Below are positions 37,140 through 46,639 of a stretch of DNA of 64,000 nt, in pieces. Position 1 is the stretch's first letter; each line of letters starts with the position of its first letter. The notes beneath the pieces are model-generated. The model saw only the letters and a program-made list of their open reading frames with translations, ran no database searches and was not told where the DNA came from. Source of the DNA: Acinetobacter sp. HY1485. GTDB lineage: Bacteria; Pseudomonadota; Gammaproteobacteria; Pseudomonadales; Moraxellaceae. The translations under genes and the position numbers were made by a program. The stretch covers positions 124,001 through 188,000 of the forward strand of contig NZ_JANKZG010000005.1 in NCBI RefSeq assembly GCF_027568475.1. The letters run 5' to 3'.

Positions 37140-38664
37140 CTGTTAAATCAACAGAAGCAGCATCAATATTGGTATCCACATAACCATCTTTTTGCTTCTT
37201 CGCTAAATCACTGCGATGTTTTTGCAAGCTATCTAAATATTCATCATTGATGTCACCTGTGACATACACACCATCAAATACAGAACAATCAAATTCTTTA
37301 ACTGCAGGTACTTTTGGTATACGAATGGCATCTTTTAAATCTTCCAAATCTTGGAAAATTAAGCGATCAGCACCAATGATTTTTTGTATCTCATTAAGCT
37401 CACGTTCAGAAGCAATCAATTCAGATTTTGCAGGCATATCAATCCCGTACACATTTGGATATTTCACCATAGGTGCAGCTGATGCAAAAAATACTTTCTT
37501 TGCACCTGCATCACGTGCCATTTGAATAATCTCATTACACGTTGTACCACGTACAATTGAATCATCTACCAACAGTACGTTTTTACCTTTGAACTCAAGC
37601 TCTACAGGGTTTAACTTTTGACGTACTGATTTTTCGCGTTGTTGTTGCCCTGGCATAATGAATGTTCGTCCAATATAACGATTTTTCATAAAGCCTTCAC
37701 GGAATTTAATTCCAAGCGTATTGGCAAGCTCAAGCGCAGATGTACGGCTTGTATCAGGAATTGGAATCACCACATCAATATCGTGCTCTTCACCCCATTC
37801 TTTTAAAATACGATTTGCAAGTTTCTCACCCATACGTAAACGTGCTTTATAGACAGAAATACCATCTAACACCGCATCAGGACGAGCAAAATAAACATAT
37901 TCAAAAATACATGGATGATATTGTGGATGGGTTGCACATTGCTTTGTGAATAACTCGCCTTGTGCATCAATATAAATTGCTTCGCCTGGTTCAATATCAC
38001 GTTCTACTTTAAAGCCTAACGCTGTAATTGCTACTGACTCAGATGCCACAATATATTCAGTCTTACCGTTTTGGGCTGGACGAGAACCATAAATTAAAGG
38101 ACGGATACCATGCGGATCGCGAAATGCAACCAAGCCTTGACCTGTGATCATGGCAATCACACCATAAGCACCACGACAACGCTGATGAACACGGTGAACA
38201 GAATAAAAAATATCTTCTGGTGTTGGATGGAGTGTTCTAAGTTTTTCTAGCTCGTGTGCAAATACATTTAACAAAACCTCTGAATCAGAGTCTGTATTCA
38301 TGTGTCTTAAATCTGTTTCAAACAAATCTTGGCGAATTTCATCAGCATTGGTTAAATTACCATTATGCGCTAATGTCACACCATACGGCGAGTTTACATA
38401 AAAAGGTTGTGCCTCTGCACTACTTGATGAGCCTGCTGTTGGGTAACGAACGTGTCCAACGCCATAATTTCCTTTCAATGCGCGCATATGGCGAGTATGG
38501 AATACATCACGTACTAACCCATTGTCTTTACGTAAAAACAAACGATTATTATCGCATGTCACAATTCCTGCGGCATCCTGCCCTCGATGTTGTAGCATCG
38601 TTAAAGCATCAAACAACAACTGATTTACTGGCGCTTGCCCAGCAATCCCAACAACTCCACACAT
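37123..38664 (-). CDS. purF: Amidophosphoribosyltransferase
   Basis: Commits PRPP to purine synthesis: PRPP plus glutamine gives phosphoribosylamine. The N-terminal Ntn glutaminase has nucleophile Cys2 in [10 protein letters not shown]. The phosphoribosyltransferase domain has the PRPP motif [13 protein letters not shown]. The 513 residues are normal. cvpA lies 14 bases upstream, the conserved cvpA-purF pair. No PurR-type operator was recognised. Confidence 0.97.
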   Translation of the reverse strand: MCGVVGIAGQAPVNQLLFDALTMLQHRGQDAAGIVTCDNNRLFLRKDNGLVRDVFHTRHMRALKGNYGVGHVRYPTAGSSSSAEAQPFYVNSPYGVTLAHNGNLTNADEIRQDLFETDLRHMNTDSDSEVLLNVFAHELEKLRTLHPTPEDIFYSVHRVHQRCRGAYGVIAMITGQGLVAFRDPHGIRPLIYGSRPAQNGKTEYIVASESVAITALGFKVERDIEPGEAIYIDAQGELFTKQCATHPQYHPCIFEYVYFARPDAVLDGISVYKARLRMGEKLANRILKEWGEEHDIDVVIPIPDTSRTSALELANTLGIKFREGFMKNRYIGRTFIMPGQQQREKSVRQKLNPVELEFKGKNVLLVDDSIVRGTTCNEIIQMARDAGAKKVFFASAAPMVKYPNVYGIDMPAKSELIASERELNEIQKIIGADRLIFQDLEDLKDAIRIPKVPAVKEFDCSVFDGVYVTGDINDEYLDSLQKHRSDLAKKQKDGYVDTNIDAASVDLTGVRED

Positions 38665-38678
38665 AGTAACCTCGCGGA

Positions 38679-39236
38679 CTAATGAAAAGGGTTTTCCGTA
38701 ACATGTGCTGATGACTCAGCGGCGCGTGAAATTCGTTCACGCTTTTCACTTTGATGAAAATGTTGTAACGCTTCATTTGCAATTTTTTTAGATGCACTCA
38801 TCACCAACGGTGCATACGGCATTAGCACAACCACCATTTTAGATTCTTTCCAAAATGATGCTTTGTATGCCCATGGAGCAATACTTTGTAATGCAATTAA
38901 AATAACAAACAAGCTTTTGAGTATACCAAATACCCCACCTAAAACGTGGTCTAGCATACCCAATTTAAGTTGAGTTAAAAGAGAATTAAAACGATGTGCA
39001 ACCCACCATGTAAAGCCTAAAATACTAAAACATGAAAGTAAAAATGCACATACTTTTTGAATATAAAGATCTTGGCTGATGAAGCTCATCCATGGTGCAA
39101 GGGCATCATTATACTGAACAGAAATCACCAAAGCGATGATCCAACCAACGAGATTAAAAAATGCTTTTGAAAAACCTTGGCGTACACCTTTGACGACGCC
39201 AAGCGTTAAAACCACACCAATAATCAGATCTAACAT
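38679..39236 (-). CDS. cvpA: Colicin V production protein CvpA
   Basis: Inner-membrane protein (185 residues) with four hydrophobic segments. The family start is [32 protein letters not shown]. The membrane core ends near residue 120, and a charged C-terminal tail of about 50 residues follows. Role: envelope homeostasis; historically colicin V export. It sits between pyrD (one-base overlap) and purF, so a purine-pyrimidine operon is likely. Confidence 0.92.
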   Translation of the reverse strand: MLDLIIGVVLTLGVVKGVRQGFSKAFFNLVGWIIALVISVQYNDALAPWMSFISQDLYIQKVCAFLLSCFSILGFTWWVAHRFNSLLTQLKLGMLDHVLGGVFGILKSLFVILIALQSIAPWAYKASFWKESKMVVVLMPYAPLVMSASKKIANEALQHFHQSEKRERISRAAESSAHVTENPFH

Positions 39237-40240
39237 TAGGTCATAGCTTCAACACAGTCATTTACAAGTTTAGGACCTGTATAAATTAAACCACTATAAA
39301 TTTGCACTAAATTTGCCCCTGCTTGCTGTTTTGCCATCGCCTGTTCGCCTGACAAAATACCACCAACACCAATCAATGGAACTTTATGTTTTAACACAGC
39401 TGCAAAACTACGTAAACACTTGGTACTTTTATCAAATACAGGTGCACCTGATAATCCGCCCATTTCATCACCAAAAGGAAGATTTTCTACGCCATCTCTT
39501 GCCAATGTTGTATTGGTTACAATCAAGCCATCAATTTTAAATTTAAGCAATTGCTTAGAAATAAACGAAATATCGTCTGCTGTTAAATCAGGTGCAACTT
39601 TAAGCACTAATGGCACATAATGTTGATAGTGCACTGCAAGCTCAGCTTGTTTTTCTTTTAATGCTTCTAAAAGTGTTGGTAACGCGTCACCACTTTGCAA
39701 ACTTCTTAAATTTTTAGTATTAGGCGATGAAATATTGACTGTTACATAAGAAGCATAGTGATAAACTTTCTCTAAACAGATCAAATAATCATCTACAGCC
39801 TGCTCAATAGGTGTATCTGCATTTTTACCAATATTAATGCCAAGAACACCTTTAAATTTAGCTGCTTTTACATTTTCAACTAATTGATCCACACCATCAT
39901 TATTAAACCCCATACGGTTAATAATGGCTTGCGCTTCAGGAATTCTAAATAAACGTGGTTGAGGGTTGCCCTCTTGTGGGCGCGGTGTCACTGTTCCAAT
40001 TTCAATGAACCCAAAACCTAACGATGCCAAAGCATCAATGTATTCTCCATTTTTATCTAACCCTGCTGCCAATCCCACAGAATTTGGAAACTCAATCCCC
40101 ATACACGTTACAGGCTTGTGTATAAAAGGCTGACTTGCTAAACCAAAACTGTGTGCTGTTTTAAGCCAAGATAATGTAAGTTCATGGGCACGCTCTGGTG
40201 CTAAACGAAATAACAAAGGACGAGCGAGTGAATACATCAT
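39236..40240 (-). CDS. pyrD: Dihydroorotate dehydrogenase (quinone), class 2
   Basis: Membrane-associated FMN enzyme oxidising dihydroorotate to orotate with ubiquinone. The 334 residues show the class-2 N-terminal helix region ([19 protein letters not shown]), [14 protein letters not shown], the catalytic serine in [12 protein letters not shown], and the late [12 protein letters not shown]. An ATG codon pair begins the gene; either could start it. Followed by cvpA and purF. Confidence 0.96.
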   Translation of the reverse strand: MMYSLARPLLFRLAPERAHELTLSWLKTAHSFGLASQPFIHKPVTCMGIEFPNSVGLAAGLDKNGEYIDALASLGFGFIEIGTVTPRPQEGNPQPRLFRIPEAQAIINRMGFNNDGVDQLVENVKAAKFKGVLGINIGKNADTPIEQAVDDYLICLEKVYHYASYVTVNISSPNTKNLRSLQSGDALPTLLEALKEKQAELAVHYQHYVPLVLKVAPDLTADDISFISKQLLKFKIDGLIVTNTTLARDGVENLPFGDEMGGLSGAPVFDKSTKCLRSFAAVLKHKVPLIGVGGILSGEQAMAKQQAGANLVQIYSGLIYTGPKLVNDCVEAMT

Positions 40241-40332
40241 AGATCAAATCTGTTATTTTTAAATCAGTTTATTATAGGATAAAATAGACGCAAAAATCTA
40301 TGTTTAATTTTTTGCGCTATTAAAATTAAATC

Positions 40333-40356
40333 TTTAAAAACCTTATAGTTTTTAAA
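40333..40356 (-). terminator. Possible weak terminator after sixA
   Basis: TTTAAAAAC-cttata-GTTTTTAAA, a 9-bp AT-rich stem overlapping the sixA stop codon. No clear T run follows on the leftward strand. Confidence 0.3.
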
Positions 40357-40813
40357 TTTTTGGGATAAATGTTTTTTGTAAAGTTGAAAGCCCATTGGCA
40401 ATCACATTTTGTTGATAAATTCGAGCTTCAGCAAGTGAAAAACCATTAAAACCCGATAATGTAAGTTCATGTTCAATATGTGCGACTACATTCATATGAC
40501 AAACAACTACAATATTCTCGTAAGGCAGTTGCGATAACCATTCTACCGCAACGTCTGCTTCATCATCCGGCTTAATTTTATTACAAACCAATGTAGGAAC
40601 ATCGGGGAAAAAGCGTTGAATATGAACCAAGGTCTCTTGTGCGCGTAATAATGGACTCACAATAAACACATCAGGCGTTAAATTTTCGGCGATAAAATGT
40701 GCCGTTTGCTCTGCTTGTTGATGTCCTTGTGACGTCAATGGACGTTTTTCATCTGTGCCATATTTTTGTGCAGGTAAACTCGCTTCGCCATGGCGCACAA
40801 GAGTTAAGTACAT
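40352..40813 (-). CDS. sixA: Histidine phosphatase SixA
   Basis: Small histidine phosphatase (153 residues) of the SixA family, acting on phosphohistidine in two-component or PTS proteins. The catalytic motif is LTLVRHGEASLPAQK with the nucleophilic histidine at residue 8. The second histidine is in VVVCHMNVVAHIEHEL. KRPLTSQGHQQAEQTA is family-typical. It lies just downstream of gpsA on the same strand (18 bases apart). Specificity is inferred from size and motifs. Confidence 0.85.
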   Translation of the reverse strand: MYLTLVRHGEASLPAQKYGTDEKRPLTSQGHQQAEQTAHFIAENLTPDVFIVSPLLRAQETLVHIQRFFPDVPTLVCNKIKPDDEADVAVEWLSQLPYENIVVVCHMNVVAHIEHELTLSGFNGFSLAEARIYQQNVIANGLSTLQKTFIPKI

Positions 40814-40831
40814 AATCGTTCCTTTTTATTT

Positions 40832-41908
40832 TTAGGCATCTTCGTGTGGTAGAACAAACTCTACATCACTACGATAACCATTCTTCATGAGTGATAATGC
40901 AATATTTAGTGGAGGTGCTTGCTCAAAAATAACATCATATAATGCATTTGTAATTGGCATATAAACACCCAAATCAAGCGCACGTTGACGCACTTGTAAA
41001 ATAGTATTAATCCCTTCTGCTGTTTGCCCTAATTCTTGCGTAGCTTGCTCTAAAGTTTTTCCTTCACCAAGCGCATACCCTACGCGGTAATTACGGCTTA
41101 ATGGACTTGTACAAGTTGCAAATAAATCCCCTACACCCGATAACCCTAAAAATGTGAGTGGATTTGCACCCAGTGTTACTGCAAAACGGCTCATCTCTGC
41201 AAGCGCACGGGTTAAAATCATACTTCTGGTATTTTCGCCAATATGATGTGCAGCTGCCATACCCATTGCTACAGCGTAAATATTTTTTAACGCACCACCA
41301 AGCTCTACACCATGTACATCATCACTAGAAAAAATTCTGAACAAGGCACTGTGTAATGCTTTTTGTACGGCAAAGCGAACTAATTCAGAATGACTTGCAA
41401 TAACACTTCCTGCGGGCATACCTGCTATAATTTCTTTGGCAAGATTAGGACCAGACAATACACCATAAGCGACTTCAGGTAATTCCTCACGAATAATTTC
41501 ACTCATGAGTTTAAACGTCTTAGCTTCAATCCCTTTTGTTAAAGAAACAACTGCTTGACCCGAAATGAACGGTTTAACCTGTTGTAATACACCTCTAAAT
41601 GCTTGGCTTGGAATCGTGACTAAAATTAAATCACAATGTTTCACCGAAGCCTCTAAATCTGACGATATTTTTAAGCGCTCATCCAACTTAAAATCAGGCA
41701 AATAACGTTCATTAATATGTGTTTGGTTCATTTGAACAGCAGTATCATGATCGCGTATCCATAATACAGTATTACAACCATTACGAGCAGCTGTATGTGC
41801 TATGGCAGTACCAAAACTGCCACCACCTAATACAGTGATACGTAACTTAGGCTCATCCGTTTCGCACTGATGCTGTTCCATAAAAGCAGCTAATTGATTT
41901 TCTAACAT
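40832..41908 (-). CDS. gpsA: Glycerol-3-phosphate dehydrogenase [NAD(P)+]
   Basis: Makes sn-glycerol 3-phosphate from dihydroxyacetone phosphate for phospholipid synthesis. The NAD motif is TVLGGGSFGTAIAHTAARNG. GAVFGGALKNIYAV-like signature is seen as VELGGALKNIYAVAMG, and SGPNLAKEI is conserved. ATG 41908 gives 358 residues; the open frame extends 29 codons further, but those read through the nitroreductase gene. That gene's stop is one base before this ATG, so the two are translationally coupled. Confidence 0.95.
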   Translation of the reverse strand: MLENQLAAFMEQHQCETDEPKLRITVLGGGSFGTAIAHTAARNGCNTVLWIRDHDTAVQMNQTHINERYLPDFKLDERLKISSDLEASVKHCDLILVTIPSQAFRGVLQQVKPFISGQAVVSLTKGIEAKTFKLMSEIIREELPEVAYGVLSGPNLAKEIIAGMPAGSVIASHSELVRFAVQKALHSALFRIFSSDDVHGVELGGALKNIYAVAMGMAAAHHIGENTRSMILTRALAEMSRFAVTLGANPLTFLGLSGVGDLFATCTSPLSRNYRVGYALGEGKTLEQATQELGQTAEGINTILQVRQRALDLGVYMPITNALYDVIFEQAPPLNIALSLMKNGYRSDVEFVLPHEDA

Positions 41909-41909
41909 G

Positions 41910-42488
41910 TTATTGATCACTTTCTTGCCAATAAGACACATGATCAGCGACAGAAATTTCAGCACGTTTTGGAATTTCACGCGCAGCTGTACCAATATAA
42001 ATAATGCCCGAAATTAAGTCCCGCTCTTGTAAACCTAACGCACATTTGAGCGTACTTGACTCAACCACTGCACCTGTACGCCAAATGGTCGAAAAGCCTT
42101 GTGCTTGTACTGACAATAAGAAGTTTTGTACCGCAGCACCTGTACTCAAGATTTGTTCGTAATGGGGTACTTTAGGATGGTCTTGTAATTCTGTAAGCGC
42201 AAGTACCAACAAAGGTGCACGTAATGGCTGGCTACGCGCACGTTCAATTTGCACAGGATCAATATCAAAATCATTCATTGACTGTGAAAGTAATTCACCA
42301 AAATAAACGCGCTTTTCTTCAGGTACAATCACAAAACGGGTTGGTTTTAAACGGTGATGATCTGGCGCTGTGAGTGCAGCCTCAAATGCTAAATTTAACT
42401 GTTGTGTAGTTGGTGCAGGATCAACCAATTGTCCAACAGATTGACGTTGATGCATATTTTCGTGAATTAGCTCAATAGATGAAATCAT
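41910..42488 (-). CDS. Nitroreductase family protein, YdjA-like
   Basis: FMN-dependent oxidoreductase (192 residues) of the compact YdjA subgroup. Marks are RQSVGQLVDPAPTTQQLNLA with the FMN-phosphate Arg, TAPDHHRLKPTRFVIV (GSDHGRLRPW in E. coli YdjA), and LSVQAQGFSTIWRTGAVVES. The C-terminal GIIYIGTAAREIPKR is also typical. Physiological substrate unknown. It is directly upstream of gpsA. Confidence 0.9.
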   Translation of the reverse strand: MISSIELIHENMHQRQSVGQLVDPAPTTQQLNLAFEAALTAPDHHRLKPTRFVIVPEEKRVYFGELLSQSMNDFDIDPVQIERARSQPLRAPLLVLALTELQDHPKVPHYEQILSTGAAVQNFLLSVQAQGFSTIWRTGAVVESSTLKCALGLQERDLISGIIYIGTAAREIPKRAEISVADHVSYWQESDQ

Positions 42489-42661
42489 TCAGTTTTTCTT
42501 TTAAAAATAAATTCGAGATTATCATAAAATAAATTTAGAAATGCAGTACAGAAAAGAAAAAAAACAGTCTATTGATTTTGTGTTCATAAATCCTGCAATT
42601 TTATACAGATTGTTACGATGTCTATCGTTACAATAACTTAATCTTTTGTGGAATAACTAAA

Positions 42662-43024
42662 ATGAAAAAATACTTTATTCTTTTGAGTTTAGCATTTGTT
42701 GGATGTGCAACAACAAGCCCAAACGCCACAGTTGCCTTACGCAAAGTAGATAATCAATATGAAATTTCAGGGTTAGGGAAAACCGAAGTACTTGCTAAGA
42801 ATAACGCAGCACTTGCAGCAAATAAAACGTGTGGACGTAGTACAACAATTATCACTCAAGAAAACACACAATATAACGGCGTACTTAAAGGTGTTGTTAC
42901 AGACCAAACAGGTAAATTGGTACAATCAGCCGCCGATATTATTAATTCTGTTACAGGTAAAAAAAATAATATACAGCGCGATGACGACTATCAAACCACG
43001 CTGAACTTTTACTGTAAGTCATAA
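42662..43024 (+). CDS. Small lipoprotein, hypothetical (120 aa)
   Basis: Exported lipoprotein with lipobox AFVGC (Cys15). The mature part has a small alpha/beta pattern (VALRKVDNQYEISGLGKTE, then KNNAALAANKTCGRSTT) and ends in FYCKS. I do not recognise the family. A single gene, convergent with rhlB, with a shared terminator. Confidence 0.65.
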   Translation: MKKYFILLSLAFVGCATTSPNATVALRKVDNQYEISGLGKTEVLAKNNAALAANKTCGRSTTIITQENTQYNGVLKGVVTDQTGKLVQSAADIINSVTGKKNNIQRDDDYQTTLNFYCKS

Positions 43025-43044
43025 AAAAGCCCCTTAGGGCTTTT
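43023..43044. terminator. Bidirectional terminator, lipoprotein gene / rhlB
   Basis: AAAAGCCC-ctta-GGGCTTTT, eight-bp stem with A/T tracts on both sides between two convergent stops. Confidence 0.85.
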
Positions 43045-43045
43045 C

Positions 43046-44197
43046 TTAACAATAACCATCCAAACGCGTCAATGGTAGTTTTTCACCAATGGCTTTTTCA
43101 ATTTCGGGTAAATAAAATGCATCATCTTCAGACAAAAAGCTAATACTTACGCCGCGCGCACCTGCACGTCCCGTACGCCCAATACGGTGTACGTAATCTT
43201 CAGATTGCTCAGGTAACGTATAGTTAATCACGTGCGATACACCGTCCACATGAATACCACGCCCTGCCACATCGGTTGCAATCATAATATTATGATTACC
43301 ATGTTTAAACTGCTCAAGCATTTTTAAACGCTTATCTTGCGCAATTTCGCCCGATAACATCACAACTTGATAATTATCTTTTTTAAGCTGATCATAAATC
43401 TTACGTACTTGATCACGGCGATTGGCAAAAATCATTACCTTTTCAATTGGATCTTTGTCTAAAATTTCTTTCAACAGCTTAAATTTATCCTGTTTTGCAA
43501 CTAAATACATACGTTGCTCTACATCAGCATTGGTTTTCTTTTCAGGTTCAATTTCAATGGTCACAGGTTCAAATAACCACTGACGTGCCAAATTAAGCAC
43601 ATCATAATTAAATGTTGCCGAAAACATTAAAGTTTGACGCTGTTCTTTGCGCGGCGAAAAACGTACAATGCGTTTAACGGCGGGAATAAAGCCCATATCT
43701 AGCAAACGATCAGCTTCATCAATTACTAAAAATTCGATCTGATCCAACCAAATTTCTTTTTGTTCACTAAAATCAATTAAACGACCTGGCGTTGCAACCA
43801 TGATATCAATAAAATTTTGATCTAACTCTTTGCGTTGTTTATCAAAATCTACCCCACCTAATAATGTCATCAAATTTAGATTAGTAAATTTTGTCAGTTC
43901 TTTAGCATCTTGAGCAATTTGAAGTGCCAATTCTCGCGTTGGTGCCAAAATTAAAGCACGTGGCTCCCCACGATAACGCTGTTCTTTAATTGGATTTAAT
44001 AATAAATCATTAATTACACTAATTAAAAATGCTGCTGTTTTCCCTGTGCCAGTTTGTGCACGTCCAATAGCGTCGTGCCCTGCAAGGGTAAATTTTAAAA
44101 CCTTCTCTTGAATGGGCGTCATAGATTTAAAACCAAGCGCATCAATGGCTTGCTTTAATTGAGGATGCAATTTTAAGGTTTCAAAACCAGATGACAT
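43046..44197 (-). CDS. rhlB: DEAD-box ATP-dependent RNA helicase RhlB
   Basis: RNA helicase of the RhlB subgroup (383 residues), the RNase E degradosome partner in enterobacteria. Motifs in order: Q motif FKSMTPIQEKVL, Walker A AQTGTGKTAAF, PTRELALQIA, DEAD in VIDEADRLLDMGF, SAT, and HRIGRTGRAG. The DFDKQRKEL and LPEIEKAIGEKLPL stretches fit RhlB better than RhlE or SrmB. The C-terminus is short and not strongly basic. An 8-bp microsatellite lies 98-250 bases upstream of its ATG. Confidence 0.88.
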   Translation of the reverse strand: MSSGFETLKLHPQLKQAIDALGFKSMTPIQEKVLKFTLAGHDAIGRAQTGTGKTAAFLISVINDLLLNPIKEQRYRGEPRALILAPTRELALQIAQDAKELTKFTNLNLMTLLGGVDFDKQRKELDQNFIDIMVATPGRLIDFSEQKEIWLDQIEFLVIDEADRLLDMGFIPAVKRIVRFSPRKEQRQTLMFSATFNYDVLNLARQWLFEPVTIEIEPEKKTNADVEQRMYLVAKQDKFKLLKEILDKDPIEKVMIFANRRDQVRKIYDQLKKDNYQVVMLSGEIAQDKRLKMLEQFKHGNHNIMIATDVAGRGIHVDGVSHVINYTLPEQSEDYVHRIGRTGRAGARGVSISFLSEDDAFYLPEIEKAIGEKLPLTRLDGYC

Positions 44198-44294
44198 ATA
44201 TAAACTAATCCCTAGGTTAGGTTTAAAGTGGCAGTATTATAAACAAAAAATACCAAACCGTAAGCTATTTTCTAACCGTGTCTACATTTAAAAA

Positions 44295-44446
44295 TGATTT
44301 GGTGATTTGGTGATTTGGTGATTTGATGATTTGATGATTTGATGATTTGATGATTTGATGATTTGATGATTTGATGATTTGATGATTTGATGATTTGATG
44401 ATTTGATGATTTGATGATTTGATGATTTGATGATTTGATGATTTGA
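44295..44446. repeat. 8-bp microsatellite, 19 tandem units, upstream of rhlB
   Basis: TGATTTGG three times, then TGATTTGA sixteen times, uninterrupted. A 12-base direct repeat, AAAATACCAAAC, flanks it at 44247-44258 and 44449-44460. It is non-coding: the leftward ORFs across it are merely translations of the repeat. It lies between the cold-shock gene terminator and the rhlB start, so it is probably in or above the rhlB promoter. Confidence 0.97.
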
Positions 44447-44486
44447 TCAAAATACCAAACTTTCATAATAATGCAAATTTCTGAAT

Positions 44487-44520
44487 AAAAAAGCCAATAC
44501 AAGTGTACTGGCTTTTTTTA
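44487..44520 (-). terminator. Terminator after the first cold-shock gene
   Basis: AAAAAAGCCAaTACA-ag-TGTAcTGGCTTTTTT, a stem with one mismatch and a T run leftward, just past the stop at 44532. Confidence 0.85.
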
Positions 44521-44531
44521 AAACTTGTTTA

Positions 44532-44744
44532 TTAGTCTAAAGGCTGTACTTCTTCAGCCTGAAAACCTTTTTGACCTTGTACAACGGTAAATTCAACACG
44601 CTGACCATCACGTAAAGAACGGTGACCATCGCCTTGAATTGCACGGAAATGAACAAATACGTCATCACCGCTATTACGTTGAATAAAACCAAAACCTTTT
44701 GTGTCGTTAAACCATTTAACGATACCTTGTTCGCGAACTGTCAT
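44532..44744 (-). CDS. Cold-shock domain protein (CspA family)
   Basis: Single-domain RNA/DNA-binding cold-shock protein (70 residues). RNP-1 is KGFGFIQ and RNP-2 is VFVHF. The product starts [15 protein letters not shown] and ends [16 protein letters not shown] before the ATG is the ribosome site. A long leader lies upstream, as in cold-inducible csp mRNAs. A second paralogue is at 50413. Confidence 0.96.
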   Translation of the reverse strand: MTVREQGIVKWFNDTKGFGFIQRNSGDDVFVHFRAIQGDGHRSLRDGQRVEFTVVQGQKGFQAEEVQPLD

Positions 44745-44891
44745 TTAAGTTAATCCTCAGTTACTAATAAAAGGACCACCCGGTGTTGCAAACAGCAGAG
44801 CAAACAAGGATTAAAATTATTTTTTTTCATTTTAAAACTTGTGATCATTCTGTGAAACTATTAACAAAATCCCGGTTACATCCAAATTATA
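44745..44891 (-). promoter_or_regulatory. Putative promoter and long 5' leader of the first csp gene
   Basis: A perfect TATAAT on the leftward strand (44886-44891) predicts a start near 44879, giving an untranslated leader of about 135 bases. The -10 box is preceded by TGAGC-aactaac-GCTCA, a 5-bp inverted repeat. Long leaders that refold with temperature are known for cspA mRNAs; that this one does so is inference. Confidence 0.45.
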
Positions 44892-45018
44892 AGTGAGCGT
44901 TAGTTGCTCAATTACAATATGAGATTAACACGCATTTTAACTAAATCATAGCCTCTTTTTGACAAAGATTATTTCTGCAAAAAACACCCTATAGATACTT
45001 TTTTCGCTTTAATCATTT

Positions 45019-45027
45019 TGCTATAAT
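45019..45027 (+). promoter_or_regulatory. Extended -10 promoter of the TusA-like gene
   Basis: TGCTATAAT is a perfect extended -10 element (TGnTATAAT). It is followed at 45040 by AGGAAA and by the TTG start at 45054. Confidence 0.6.
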
Positions 45028-45053
45028 AAGCAGATACTTAGGAAATTTTTATA

Positions 45054-45299
45054 TTGTGCTGTATGTGTCATACCCACAGAGATATTTTTCATATAAATGC
45101 AATGGGAAAACCCTGCCCAACGCCATTGCTTATGCTTAAACGTGTAATAAAAACACACCCTCAAATTCAACATATTTGTCTTGCTTCGTCAGACCCACAT
45201 AGCGAAATAGACATCATGCGTTATTGTCAGATTCAACAGCTTAAATGTACGTTCAATCAACACTCTGATACACACTTTGAATTTATGATCGAACGTTAA
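45054..45299 (+). CDS. TusA/SirA-family sulfur-carrier-like protein
   Basis: An 81-residue protein with the TusA-family active-site motif GKPCPTPLLMLKRVIKTHP (CPxP) and the DPHSEIDIMRYC segment that follows it. In E. coli TusA relays persulfide for tRNA 2-thiouridine. This copy carries an unusual cysteine-rich N-terminus (MCCMCHTH) if the TTG at 45054 is the start. AGGA about ten bases upstream suits the TTG better than the ATG at 45063. Whether it is TusA itself or a paralogue is not settled. Confidence 0.75.
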   Translation: MCCMCHTHRDIFHINAMGKPCPTPLLMLKRVIKTHPQIQHICLASSDPHSEIDIMRYCQIQQLKCTFNQHSDTHFEFMIER

Positions 45300-45396
45300 T
45301 TTACATTTTACTACCCTTTTTACCTTAATTCTGTCATCAATTAGAATTAAGATTGTACCCATATTGGTTCATACCACATCCTCATAAGGAGCGTTC

Positions 45397-46266
45397 ATGG
45401 CTGACAGCAGCAATCAGTTGATGCCTCTGTCTTTGTCTGCACCCGGTGTTAATTTAGGTGCATACATTAGTACGGTTAATCAAATTCCAATTCTTACTGC
45501 CGAACAAGAAAAAAACCTCGCAGAGCGTTATTATTATAATGAAGATTTAGACGCTGCAAAAATGTTAGTAATGTCGCACTTACGTTTTGTAGTGCATATT
45601 GCCCGTACCTACGCAGGTTATGGTTTACCACAAGGCGATTTAATTCAAGAAGGTAACCTAGGCTTAATGAAAGCCGTTAAACGTTTTGACCCAACTATGG
45701 GTGTGCGTTTGGTTTCGTTTGCAGTACATTGGATTAAAGCCGAAATTCACGAATATGTAATTCGTAATTGGCGTATCGTAAAAATTGCTACTACTAAAGC
45801 ACAACGTAAACTCTTTTTTAATTTGCGCAGTTTAAAAAAGTCGAGCAAAAAACTGACTTTAGATGAGGCGCAAGCAATTGCAAACGATTTAAACGTTACC
45901 TCTGAACAAGTATTAGAAATGGAAGGGCGTTTAACCGCATATGATGCAGCATTTGAATCGCAAAATGATGATGACGATGACAATAATGCCCCTGTCGCCC
46001 CCGCACTTTATTTAGAAGATAACCGTTACGATCCTGCACGTTTAGTAGAAGATGAAGATTGGGAAGAACAAAGCACATCAGCTTTACACAATGCCATGGG
46101 TGCGCTTGATGACCGTTCACGCAATATTTTACAACGTCGTTGGTTAGATGACGATAAATCAACGTTACACGAGCTTGCTGCTGAATATAACGTGTCTGCT
46201 GAGCGTATCCGTCAACTTGAAAAAAATGCAATGGAAAAAATTAAAGTTGCAATGGCATCTAACTAA
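45397..46266 (+). CDS. rpoH: RNA polymerase sigma-32 factor
   Basis: Heat-shock sigma factor (289 residues). Region 2 has [19 protein letters not shown] and the [21 protein letters not shown]-melting segment. The RpoH box QRKLFFNLR follows, the mark that separates it from other sigmas. Region 4 ends in [17 protein letters not shown]. An acidic insert ([14 protein letters not shown]) lies between regions 3 and 4. AAGGAG precedes the ATG. The stop codon overlaps the next gene's ATG by one base (TAATG). Confidence 0.96.
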   Translation: MADSSNQLMPLSLSAPGVNLGAYISTVNQIPILTAEQEKNLAERYYYNEDLDAAKMLVMSHLRFVVHIARTYAGYGLPQGDLIQEGNLGLMKAVKRFDPTMGVRLVSFAVHWIKAEIHEYVIRNWRIVKIATTKAQRKLFFNLRSLKKSSKKLTLDEAQAIANDLNVTSEQVLEMEGRLTAYDAAFESQNDDDDDNNAPVAPALYLEDNRYDPARLVEDEDWEEQSTSALHNAMGALDDRSRNILQRRWLDDDKSTLHELAAEYNVSAERIRQLEKNAMEKIKVAMASN

Positions 46267-46622
46267 TGTGGTTGGGTATTGCAACATTTAATCTAGCATG
46301 TGTTGTCATGCTAGGTGCATTTGGGGCACACGGTTTACATGGCTCCTTAGAACAAATGGCTTGGTGGCATACGGCAACTGATTACTTCTTCTATCATGCT
46401 CTAGGCTTATTTGGTCTTGCTATCTTAGTCAGAATAGATGACTTTCCAATTAAATTACCTTTTATTTTGCTACAAATGGGTATTTTAATTTTTTGTGGTT
46501 CTTTGTACCTTATGGCACTTGGCGCACCGCATATTTTAGGTGCTATTACGCCTATTGGTGGTTTACTGTTTATTTTGGGTTGGCTTATAACAGCTTATTA
46601 CGCTATAAAAAAAGGAGCTTAG
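46266..46622 (+). CDS. DUF423 membrane protein
   Basis: A 118-residue inner-membrane protein with four hydrophobic segments. It carries the family marks GAFGAHGL, the HTATDYFFYHALGLFGLA segment and SLYLMAL...ITPIGGLLFILGW. Function unknown. The TAATG overlap with rpoH shows translational coupling, so it may be made with sigma-32 in response to heat. A terminator overlaps its stop. Confidence 0.9.
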   Translation: MWLGIATFNLACVVMLGAFGAHGLHGSLEQMAWWHTATDYFFYHALGLFGLAILVRIDDFPIKLPFILLQMGILIFCGSLYLMALGAPHILGAITPIGGLLFILGWLITAYYAIKKGA

Positions 46623-46633
46623 CTCCTTTTTTT
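46607..46633 (+). terminator. Terminator after rpoH-DUF423
   Basis: AAAAAAAGGAGCT/TAGCTCCTTTTTTT. The stem overlaps the DUF423 stop codon and is followed by a long T run. Confidence 0.9.
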
Positions 46634-46639
46634 ATAACT

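Noticed and set aside
41909-41995. 29-residue N-terminal extension of the GpsA ORF
   Set aside because: It reads through the upstream nitroreductase gene in another frame; the ATG at 41908 gives the family length.
44265-44502. Two leftward ORFs of 61 and 76 codons made of SSNHQIIK repeats
   Set aside because: They are the 8-bp microsatellite translated through three frames (24-base period). They have no unique sequence or ribosome site.
45896-46231. 111-codon ORF antisense to rpoH
   Set aside because: A shadow frame of a well-supported sigma-32 gene with no ribosome site.
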